Shown in pieces: positions 1 through 5,292 of a stretch of 11,883 nt of DNA. Source of the stretch: Promethearchaeota archaeon (GTDB taxonomy: Archaea > Asgardarchaeota > Lokiarchaeia > Sigynarchaeales > SOKP01); the NCBI GenBank assembly GCA_019058515.1, contig JAHPYY010000080.1, positions 1 to 11,883 of the forward strand, read 5' to 3'. Each line of letters starts with the position of its first letter. Positions within the stretch are counted from its first letter, which is position 1. The notes under the pieces were generated by a model. The model worked only from the letters and a program-made list of their open reading frames with translations, did not search any database and had not been told where the DNA came from. The position numbers were made by a program, and so were the translations under genes.

Positions 1-864
1 ATCGAATGCTACGAAAAAGCCGTGGAGATTAACCCCGCCGATTATCAGGCGTGGTGTAACATGGGAAATGCGTATATGCATTTAGTAGATTCTGAAAAAG
101 CGATCGAATGCTACGAAAAAGCCGTGGAGATTAACCCCAAACACGATAATGCGTGGTATAATATGGGAAATGCGTATAGCGATATAGAAGATTCTAAAAA
201 AGCGATAGAGAGTTATCAGAAGGTGGTGGAGATTAACCCCAAATACGATAATGCGTGGTATAACATGGGACTTGTGTATCAGAAATTAGGAGAATACAAA
301 AAAGCGATCGAGAGTTACCAGAGGGCGGTGGAGATAAAGTCCGATTCTCACGAAGCGTGGTATAACATGGGACTTGCGTACGGTGATTTGGAAGAATACG
401 AAGACGCCGTCGAGAGTTACCAGAGGGTGGTGGAGATAAAGTCCGATTCTCACAAAGCGTGGAATAACATGGGATTTGTGTATCGGAAATTAGGAGAATA
501 CAAAAAATCGATCGAGAGTTACCAGAGAGCGGTGGAGATAAAGTCCGATTCTCATGAAGCGTGGTATAATATGGGAAATGCGTATAGCGATTTAGAAGAT
601 TCTGAAAAAGCAATCGAGAGTTACCAGAGGGCGATGGAGATTAAACCCGACTTTTATGAAGCGTGGAATAACATAGGACTTGTGTATCGGAAATTAGGAG
701 AATACAAAAAAGCGATCGAGAGTTACCAAAGGGGGGTGGAGATTAACCCAAAATACGATAATATGTGGTATAATATGGGAAATGCGCATCGGAAATTAGG
801 AGATAAAAAAAAGGCTCAAGCCTGTTTTAACAAGGCCGAAGAGATAAGAAAAAAAGGAGGATAG
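1..864 (+). CDS. TPR-repeat protein, 3' part (5' end lies before the window)
   Basis: The frame is open from base 1, so the gene starts upstream; the GTG at 22 lies inside a repeat and is not a real start. The visible 287 residues are almost wholly tetratricopeptide repeats of 34 residues. Each has the canonical pattern A-W-x-N-M-G near helix A and A-I-E-S-Y-Q-R-A-V-E-I at helix B. The tryptophan recurs at visible residues 18, 52, 86, 120, 154, 188, 222 and 256, giving about eight repeats plus a short charged tail ending EEIRKKGG. TPR arrays form superhelical protein-binding scaffolds, usually cytoplasmic; the partner cannot be read from the sequence. Repeats are also very similar at DNA level (for example near 300-360 and 480-560), which suggests recent duplication or conversion. 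The family is certain; the role is unknown. Confidence 0.95.
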   Translation: MECYEKAVEINPADYQAWCNMGNAYMHLVDSEKAIECYEKAVEINPKHDNAWYNMGNAYSDIEDSKKAIESYQKVVEINPKYDNAWYNMGLVYQKLGEYKKAIESYQRAVEIKSDSHEAWYNMGLAYGDLEEYEDAVESYQRVVEIKSDSHKAWNNMGFVYRKLGEYKKSIESYQRAVEIKSDSHEAWYNMGNAYSDLEDSEKAIESYQRAMEIKPDFYEAWNNIGLVYRKLGEYKKAIESYQRGVEINPKYDNMWYNMGNAHRKLGDKKKAQACFNKAEEIRKKGG

Positions 865-877
865 GAGGGGAGATCAT

Positions 878-1054
878 TTGAAAGAAATGCGCTTGAAAGA
901 ACTCAGAGGGGATATAAAAAAAATATCTCAAACATCTAGTCTCTCTCTTACCTTTCTCCGTTCGATGGGATTTACCTCGCAAAAACCAGTAGGTTTAAAA
1001 AACAAAACGCTTATCTTTGTAAAACGGTTTACACGGCATACAAACTCTGAATAA
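878..1054 (+). CDS. possible small basic protein after the TPR gene
   Basis: An open frame of 58 codons starts at TTG 878; an ATG three codons later at 887 would give 55 residues. It begins 13 bases after the TPR stop. A strong GGAGGGG sits about seven bases before the TTG, which is unusual here because most genes in the window have no Shine-Dalgarno. That favours translation as the second gene of an operon. The peptide is rich in Lys, Arg, Ser and Thr, with no membrane segment, no cysteine pair and no family I recognise. It could equally be a chance ORF or the remains of a longer gene. Confidence 0.33.
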   Translation: MKEMRLKELRGDIKKISQTSSLSLTFLRSMGFTSQKPVGLKNKTLIFVKRFTRHTNSE

Positions 1055-1060
1055 GTCGTA

Positions 1061-1081
1061 TTTTTCTTATTATGTTTTTTT
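1061..1081 (+). terminator. oligo-T terminator after the TPR operon
   Basis: A run of five T followed by a run of seven T (1075-1081) lies just after the small ORF, with no hairpin. Archaeal RNA polymerase terminates on such tracts. It would end the TPR transcript. Confidence 0.4.
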
Positions 1082-1101
1082 ACCTTATTAAAAATGTGAT
1101 T

Positions 1102-1452
1102 TTAAATACAAAAATAAAAACTACGATAATAAGACAAAACTACTGTGTTCCGTTCAATAATATCTGAAGATTGGTTAATTTCTTCATCAGTTGGATTTAA
1201 ATTTTTAAAATGGCTTGTTGGTAAATGCAATGAAAACTTAGGTATTGCATCCCTAATGGTGTACCCTATATAACTCTGTGATTTGGTTCCAAATATTATT
1301 TTATCCATGAACAATACATCCAAATAGCACTTTTTGTCCTACCTTATATTCTATCTAATTGAAATATAACCTTTTCCTATTAATCTTAATTCTCCTATTT
1401 TTCTTAATAAACGATCGGCTATAGTGTATACTTGTGAAAAACGACGACTCCG
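1102..1452 (-). pseudogene. broken minus-strand gene with a winged-helix-like N-terminal piece
   Basis: Read right to left, one frame stays open from 1452 to 1102 except for TAG codons at 1351-1353 and 1339-1341; another TAG at 1453-1455 closes it upstream. The first 33 codons contain YTIADRLLRKIGELRLIGKG followed by YISIR. This resembles the recognition helix and beta-wing of a winged helix-turn-helix, though that is a judgement by eye. After the two TAGs come 74 more codons (first TTG at 1321-1323) with no family I recognise. No other gene overlaps. TAG is an ordinary stop for other genes here, such as the TPR and the 571-residue genes, so decay is more likely than recoding. The alternative is a real 73-residue gene starting at TTG 1323. 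Confidence 0.4.
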
Positions 1453-1565
1453 CTAAATCCCTGGATTTTTGTCTTTTGGTTTCGTGAAATGCGCGTGTTA
1501 TATCACCCTCCTTACTCTTTTGTTGGTTTGACCTCTTTTGGTCTTGTTAGCGGAGTCCTTTTCAC
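1434..1565. repeat. inverted-repeat element, about 132 bp, with internal hairpins
   Basis: GTGAAAA (1434-1440) plus GACTCCGCTAA (1446-1456) at the left are matched in inverse orientation by TTAGCGGAGTC (1547-1557) plus TTTTCAC (1559-1565) at the right. The two blocks are separated by five bases on the left and one on the right. Inside are two smaller hairpins: AAATCC/GGATTT (1455-1468, loop CT) and GACC/GGTC (1530-1543, loop of six). Such a layout fits a small non-autonomous mobile element or a structured RNA closed by a long stem. The left arm reaches into the broken gene at 1102-1452, so insertion may have ended that gene. No target-site duplication is obvious. On the minus strand the element contains a GGAGGGTGAT with no usual start codon close after it. 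Confidence 0.5.
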
Positions 1566-1997
1566 CTCATAATTTTCTCGCTTTATTTATCTCTTTTTTG
1601 AAAATGTAATAATTGAAATGTTTTTCTTCAAGATCCTAGATGTCAAACAAATGTGGTACCATAGAGGTAAAATACCCCTAGTACGTTATAATACGGATTA
1701 GTTCCTTATTTATTGCTTCAAAATGCTTATATCGTGTTTGCAACATACAATATAAAAACCAAACCTCCTCGGAAATTATTATTTAATTTTTTAAAGCTGC
1801 CGTATAAGGGAAAATTACACAATATAGTATAAGGGAGAGGTTATTGAAAGTAGTAACATATGCTACGAATGTAACTTAGGAGAAAAATGGACAGATACAA
1901 CCGTTAGTATACTTGGATAAGTTTTATTTTTCCAGTCGCAGCAGACAACCAGAATTATTTGTAGGTGTGTCATGTGGTTAAATATAATACGATCGCT

Positions 1998-2168
1998 TTA
2001 CTCCTTAACCTTTGATAGTATCTCAGGGTTTTCGGAGGAGGTTCATATTTATACTTATCGGGATGTTTACAGATTTTGCTAATTTTGCTACTACATCGCG
2101 TATACAGGTTCAAAATTATCCCTTGTGGAGAGTGGAAAATGACACTTCTTTCCAGTTAATGTTGTCAT
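1998..2168 (-). pseudogene. possible decayed small gene with two frameshifts
   Basis: On the minus strand an ATG at 2168 opens a 25-codon frame ending with residues DNFEPVYAM. A one-base shift continues as VVAKLAKSVNIPISINMNLL, and a second shift gives PEILSKVKE followed by TAA at 1998-2000. The joined product would be about 57 residues with normal-looking composition, but I recognise no family. The evidence is only that three short open runs join smoothly. A plus-strand ORF of 36 codons from 1973 competes for the same bases, so this call is weak. Confidence 0.22.
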
Positions 2169-2173
2169 GACAA
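2162..2173. promoter_or_regulatory. perfect 12-bp palindrome, candidate operator
   Basis: TTGTCATGACAA is a perfect inverted repeat 122 bp upstream of the zinc-finger gene at 2295. It is short enough to occur by chance and no matching regulator is visible nearby. Confidence 0.18.
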
Positions 2174-2236
2174 AATATTACGATATTATTATTATTATTG
2201 TTATGTCATCGCAGAAATTTTATATGCGAATCTTGG

Positions 2237-2250
2237 TTATAATATTTTAA
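2237..2250 (+). promoter_or_regulatory. TATA-like box for the zinc-finger/HNH gene
   Basis: TTATAATATTTTAA ends 44 bp before the ATG at 2295. With the usual archaeal spacing of about 25 bp from TATA to start site, it predicts a leader of roughly 20-25 bases. No Shine-Dalgarno precedes the ATG. The call rests on composition and spacing. Confidence 0.35.
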
Positions 2251-2294
2251 GCAAGTTTATTTTGCTAGGATTTCTTGAAAATACATATTGAGCC

Positions 2295-3332
2295 ATGAAA
2301 CGACAAACCATTGACGGTCAACCGATATATAAAAACTATATATGGGAAGAAATGCTAAAAGCTGGAGAGATCTTATTAGATCTGGGATATGTGGAAGCTA
2401 AAAAAAGTCCAAGCTTGTTCTATAAGAGAATTTCCAGGAAGGACGGAGGTTACGAGCTTGTATTTGCTGATTTGAGAGGAGATAGAACCATCCCTATTTG
2501 GAGACGTTTAAGGCTCAAACTCTACCCCAAATCTGATTACAAGAAAGGGTATAGCTGTAATAGCGTCGATTTTGGATTTCAGGAGTTGTTACTCAAGAGA
2601 AAACTCTCTATTCCCGTCGTTTCGAGCAACATCTACGTAATTTCAGAAAGCAACTGGGGTTATTGCAGCAAGTGCAAGAAAGACTTACTGGAGGGTAGAG
2701 ACCTTACAGTAAGTCAATACTCCAACGAATTAGACCTTGACCTGATGTTTCACTATTGCGCCAAGTGTATCGAAAGAATTTACGAAAGACGGAGGATGGA
2801 TAACCTGTGCATACACTGCAAGAAACGATCGTGGGAACTATGGCATCACATTACCTATGAACCCGAATTAACCATCAGAGTCTGCGTGAAATGTCACATA
2901 GGGAAAGGAGGGATTCATTGGTGGGGGTTCCCTAACCTCCTATGGAAAGAAAGAAAAGAAGACTACGAGAACCGTAAGCGAGAGAGAAAACGACAGGAAG
3001 AATTGAGAAAGCCTGTGTACAATCATCTATGCTATGTGTGTGGAGAGGTAATATATAACGCAAAAAAGAGCCAATATTGTCCCGATTGTAAGAAGAAAAT
3101 GACGAGTAGTAGGCAAAGAAGTAGCAATTATCATTGTGAGAAATGCGCAAAGTCTTGGCGAGGTCTCAGGTACCTAAAATGGTGTCTCGATTGCGCCTTA
3201 ACCTCAAGCGAAGCTTGGAGCGAATCGCAGAAAGAAGTAATACGGTCGAACATCAATTCTATACGTAAAAAGAAGCTAAGAGAGAAATATCACAATTTAT
3301 ACCTTGATAAATTTGGAGAAGAACCTTATTAA
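2295..3332 (+). CDS. multi-zinc-finger protein with HNH-like core
   Basis: 345 residues. The first 120 are mixed alpha/beta without cysteine pairs. The rest carries eight CxxC pairs at 124/127, 155/158, 172/175, 197/200, 246/249, 262/265, 281/284 and 297/300, enough for about four zinc sites. The central pairs 172/175 and 197/200 enclose W-H-H-I-T-Y-E-P (183-190) and are followed by H201 and H208. This C-x2-C...HHI-x-Y-x-PE...C-x2-C-H arrangement is the treble-clef pattern seen in many phage and archaeal HNH-like proteins. A highly charged segment (about 217-240) links it to the C-terminal zinc ribbons. It probably binds DNA or RNA. Nuclease activity is possible but unproven, because the HNH catalytic Asn/His pattern is not clearly complete. 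It stands alone, with its own promoter. Confidence 0.85.
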   Translation: MKRQTIDGQPIYKNYIWEEMLKAGEILLDLGYVEAKKSPSLFYKRISRKDGGYELVFADLRGDRTIPIWRRLRLKLYPKSDYKKGYSCNSVDFGFQELLLKRKLSIPVVSSNIYVISESNWGYCSKCKKDLLEGRDLTVSQYSNELDLDLMFHYCAKCIERIYERRRMDNLCIHCKKRSWELWHHITYEPELTIRVCVKCHIGKGGIHWWGFPNLLWKERKEDYENRKRERKRQEELRKPVYNHLCYVCGEVIYNAKKSQYCPDCKKKMTSSRQRSSNYHCEKCAKSWRGLRYLKWCLDCALTSSEAWSESQKEVIRSNINSIRKKKLREKYHNLYLDKFGEEPY

Positions 3333-3460
3333 AACAATATATTGTCAACTAATACCTTCTTAATCAGTCAAAAACCAAATCAATAACTTTATTTAAATGA
3401 GTAATTAGTTTATTCCTAACTTCAATTACCTCAATCATACTGAGGGATTTGTAATGGTAA
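3333..3460. other. spacer with an imperfect stem-loop
   Basis: This AT-rich spacer follows the zinc-finger gene. It contains CCTCA/TGAGG separated by seven bases (about 3429-3445), flanked by ATTAC (from 3425) and GTAAT (to 3455), giving an interrupted longer stem. It could be a processing or termination structure, or chance. No gene is visible here. Confidence 0.3.
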
Positions 3461-3642
3461 AGGAGATTTCTCTCTGTTGAGATCTCTTTGCAAGCAGAAG
3501 CAATTGGAATAGCGTGAACGCGGAAATACTAGATGTGACATATACTTTACAAGTAGCGCTAGACGAAGAATTTACCTTTATAACTTGGTCTAAAAAAGTC
3601 TCTTATTCGCAAGGCTACAATCAAAATTACAAATTACTTTAA
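3461..3642 (+). pseudogene. decayed PIN-domain (VapC-type toxin) C-terminal fragment
   Basis: Two frames join across a one-base shift near 3512. The first reads QAEAIGIA and is closed upstream by TAA at 3458-3460. The second reads NAEILDVTYTLQVALDEEF and then TFITWSKKV, ending in TAA at 3640-3642. PIN-domain toxins, which are usually RNases, end with helix A-x-x-I-A, then L-D-x-x-Y-x-x-L-A, then a strand ending T-A-D-K-K. Here the spacing is right, but the last conserved Asp is replaced (TWSKK), and the N-terminal two thirds are missing. That supports a dead fragment. The alternative is a real 42-residue ORF from GTG 3514. I am fairly sure of the likeness but have not aligned it. Confidence 0.45.
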
Positions 3643-3657
3643 CTCACTGGTTTTTTC

Positions 3658-3677
3658 TTTATAAATTTTTATTTAAA
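3658..3677 (+). promoter_or_regulatory. TATA box for the mTERF-like gene
   Basis: TTTATAAATTTTTATTTAAA lies 31-50 bp before the ATG at 3709 and is the clearest TATA-like element in the window. The implied start site is about 10-20 bases before the ATG, and there is no Shine-Dalgarno. Confidence 0.5.
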
Positions 3678-3708
3678 TTGCATACAAAGATAAAGATTAA
3701 AACCATAG

Positions 3709-5136
3709 ATGACCGCAAATGATACTAGATGGGGTAAAACTCCCCTATTAGAAACCAGCGTATTAAAAGAAATTCTTGGAGAGAATTACTCTATGATTCC
3801 TGAATTTGACTTACATTTTTTAAGATGTGCGTGGGAAGGTGATATCAGAAGAAACTTCCTCTTTTTACGAGGTAAAAACTTCGATGTTAAGAAAATTGCC
3901 TTGAGCGCCTCATTACTCGCGTTGAAACCAAGGGCACTGTCCCTTCATTACAACACTTTAATTAAGCTAGGAGTTACACCGAATAAGATTTGTTTAAGAC
4001 CACGCCTGCTTACTTATAATCCTAAAACCCTCAAACATCATCACGCATATTTCATTAGTATGGGCATTTCAAAAGAAAAAATTCGAAAGTATCCCGACTT
4101 ATTAATGAAAGATCCTAATACTATTCAGCGGAACTACGAATCGCTATTAGGACTCGGGATTTCGCCGAAAAAAATACTAGAGCAACCTCATCTATTGTGT
4201 AGGAATTTTAATACTATAAAGGGAAATTTCGATATCCTAGTCAAGCTTGGAATAACTAAGATAGGGTTAATTTCAAATCCTAATCTTCTTGGGAGCGATC
4301 CGAGCACGATCCAATCCAAGTTTAATTTTTTAACTAGTCTTGGATTGAATTTAAAAAAAATTGTGAAGTACCCTCATCTTTTAGGTAGAAATCTTCTTAC
4401 CATTAAAAACAACTACGATTTTCTAATTACCCTCGGTGTTCCTCAAGAAAAGATTACGAGCACACCACAGCTTCTAGGTTGGGATACTGATACGATTAAG
4501 CGAAAATTCGATTTTTTGATTAATCTTGGGATGGTTCGCTCGAAGGTATTAAGATATCCATATCTTTTATGCTATAATTCCGAGAGCATTTATCGTAAAT
4601 ACATCAATTTAGTTAATTTAGGAATCCAAGTTGATAAAATAGCAAGACATCCTCAAATTTTATCCCAAAACGAAGATTCAATCAAAAGTAAGTATAGTTA
4701 CTTAGCCGATGTTGTAAAATTAAGAAAAGAAACTATCTCTAAGCTTCCCTCTCTCCTCGAACGCAATCCAGATGTTATTGCAAATAAGTTTCGAATTATT
4801 AAACTGGGTCTTTTGAGATTAAAACGCTTTCATCCGTTTGATCCTAACGACTACGACCAGTTCTTAATAATATCGCCTGCAAACGTAATGGCTAGAATCC
4901 AATTTTTAACTGCCCGTGGAATCCCAGAAATGCAGCCTATATCCTCATATACATTGACTTGGAGTAGATTCTTTGCGAAATACGATCCATCCATACCCAA
5001 AGGGGAGATAAGAAAGGTTGCGAAAGATCTTACAACACCTTACAAACAAAGGTACGATAGGTGGATGAAAGAATACAAAAAATGGGCTGGTGCATTTGCC
5101 AAAAGGCGAGGAAGGAGATTAATTCGCAGATTTTAA
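3709..5136 (+). CDS. mTERF-like 31-residue repeat protein
   Basis: 475 residues. From about residue 57 to 366 a repeat of exactly 31 residues recurs: an LG or MG with a hydrophobic residue starts at 87, 118, 149, 180, 211, 242, 273, 304 and 366, with a divergent one at 335. The unit reads L-G-[IVL]-x4-KI-x3-P-x-LL-x2-(N/D)-x2-TI-x3-(Y/F)-x-FL. This is the repeat of the mitochondrial transcription termination factor family, which forms a nucleic-acid-binding alpha superhelix and is known mainly from mitochondria and plastids. The C-terminus is strongly basic (KRRGRRLIRRF), consistent with nucleic-acid binding. I see no signal or transit peptide. It is monocistronic with a clear TATA box. Family likeness is strong; a role in transcription or RNA handling is inference. 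Confidence 0.85.
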   Translation: MTANDTRWGKTPLLETSVLKEILGENYSMIPEFDLHFLRCAWEGDIRRNFLFLRGKNFDVKKIALSASLLALKPRALSLHYNTLIKLGVTPNKICLRPRLLTYNPKTLKHHHAYFISMGISKEKIRKYPDLLMKDPNTIQRNYESLLGLGISPKKILEQPHLLCRNFNTIKGNFDILVKLGITKIGLISNPNLLGSDPSTIQSKFNFLTSLGLNLKKIVKYPHLLGRNLLTIKNNYDFLITLGVPQEKITSTPQLLGWDTDTIKRKFDFLINLGMVRSKVLRYPYLLCYNSESIYRKYINLVNLGIQVDKIARHPQILSQNEDSIKSKYSYLADVVKLRKETISKLPSLLERNPDVIANKFRIIKLGLLRLKRFHPFDPNDYDQFLIISPANVMARIQFLTARGIPEMQPISSYTLTWSRFFAKYDPSIPKGEIRKVAKDLTTPYKQRYDRWMKEYKKWAGAFAKRRGRRLIRRF

Positions 5137-5165
5137 TAGTAAATTTCATTTATAACTTAACGTTT

Positions 5166-5171
5166 ATTTTT
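5166..5171 (+). terminator. short oligo-T tract after the mTERF-like gene
   Basis: An uninterrupted T run lies 30 bp after the stop at 5136, without a hairpin. It is a weak candidate for the archaeal oligo-T type of terminator. Confidence 0.25.
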
Positions 5172-5218
5172 AGCAAGTATTATAGAGATGAAATCCTAAA
5201 AATTAACGTTCCCGATTT

Positions 5219-5290
5219 ATGTTTGTCGTTAACAAAAAATTAGAGGATATCACTAAAGAAGATCTTATTGCAAAAAATTTCACTACTTAG
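5219..5290 (+). CDS. possible 23-residue leader ORF or gene remnant
   Basis: ATG 5219 opens a frame reading NKKLEDITKEDLIAKNFTT after four residues, and its TAG ends two bases before the ATG of the next gene at 5293. The tight junction could allow translational coupling. A different frame just upstream contains YYRDEILKINVPDL, so the two together may be the frameshifted end of a lost gene instead. No family recognised. Confidence 0.2.
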   Translation: MFVVNKKLEDITKEDLIAKNFTT

Positions 5291-5292
5291 AA

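Larger units (their letters stand above)
1566..2236. other. 670-bp stretch with no intact gene
   Basis: No long open frame exists on either strand. Visible pieces are short open runs that may be decayed coding. On the plus strand one run ends at about 1920 and contains CYEC; another ends at about 1979 and contains RQPELFVGVSCG; a 36-codon ORF starts at ATG 1973. On the minus strand there is a frameshifted run at 1998-2168. A perfect 12-bp palindrome, TTGTCATGACAA, lies at 2162-2173, and an (ATT)5 microsatellite at 2185-2199. Two imperfect inverted copies of a TATAAA-n-AACCTCCTC-n-GAAA pattern lie near 1753-1778 and 2033-2059. I see no tRNA or rRNA. Confidence 0.4.

Noticed and set aside
233..613. 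126-codon minus-strand ORF opposite the TPR gene
   Set aside because: It is a periodic shadow of the TPR repeats: its own sequence repeats with the same 34-codon period, and the plus frame is clearly the coding one.
1102..1452. Pyrrolysine or other programmed TAG recoding as the explanation for the amber codons
   Set aside because: TAG ends at least three other genes in the window (862, 7006, 10518), there is no visible Pyl machinery, and the run is short; decay is simpler.
1753..2059. A 300-bp transposon bounded by the inverted AACCTCCTC copies
   Set aside because: The arms are short and imperfect, the right one can be explained as coding in the minus-strand remnant, and no target duplication is seen.
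2932..3150. 72-codon minus-strand ORF inside the zinc-finger gene
   Set aside because: It lies antisense to well-defined CxxC-coding sequence and has no features of its own.
5061..5243. 60-codon plus ORF overlapping the end of the mTERF-like gene
   Set aside because: The first part overlaps the conserved basic tail in another frame. Only its last 25 codons are non-overlapping, and they are treated as a possible remnant.
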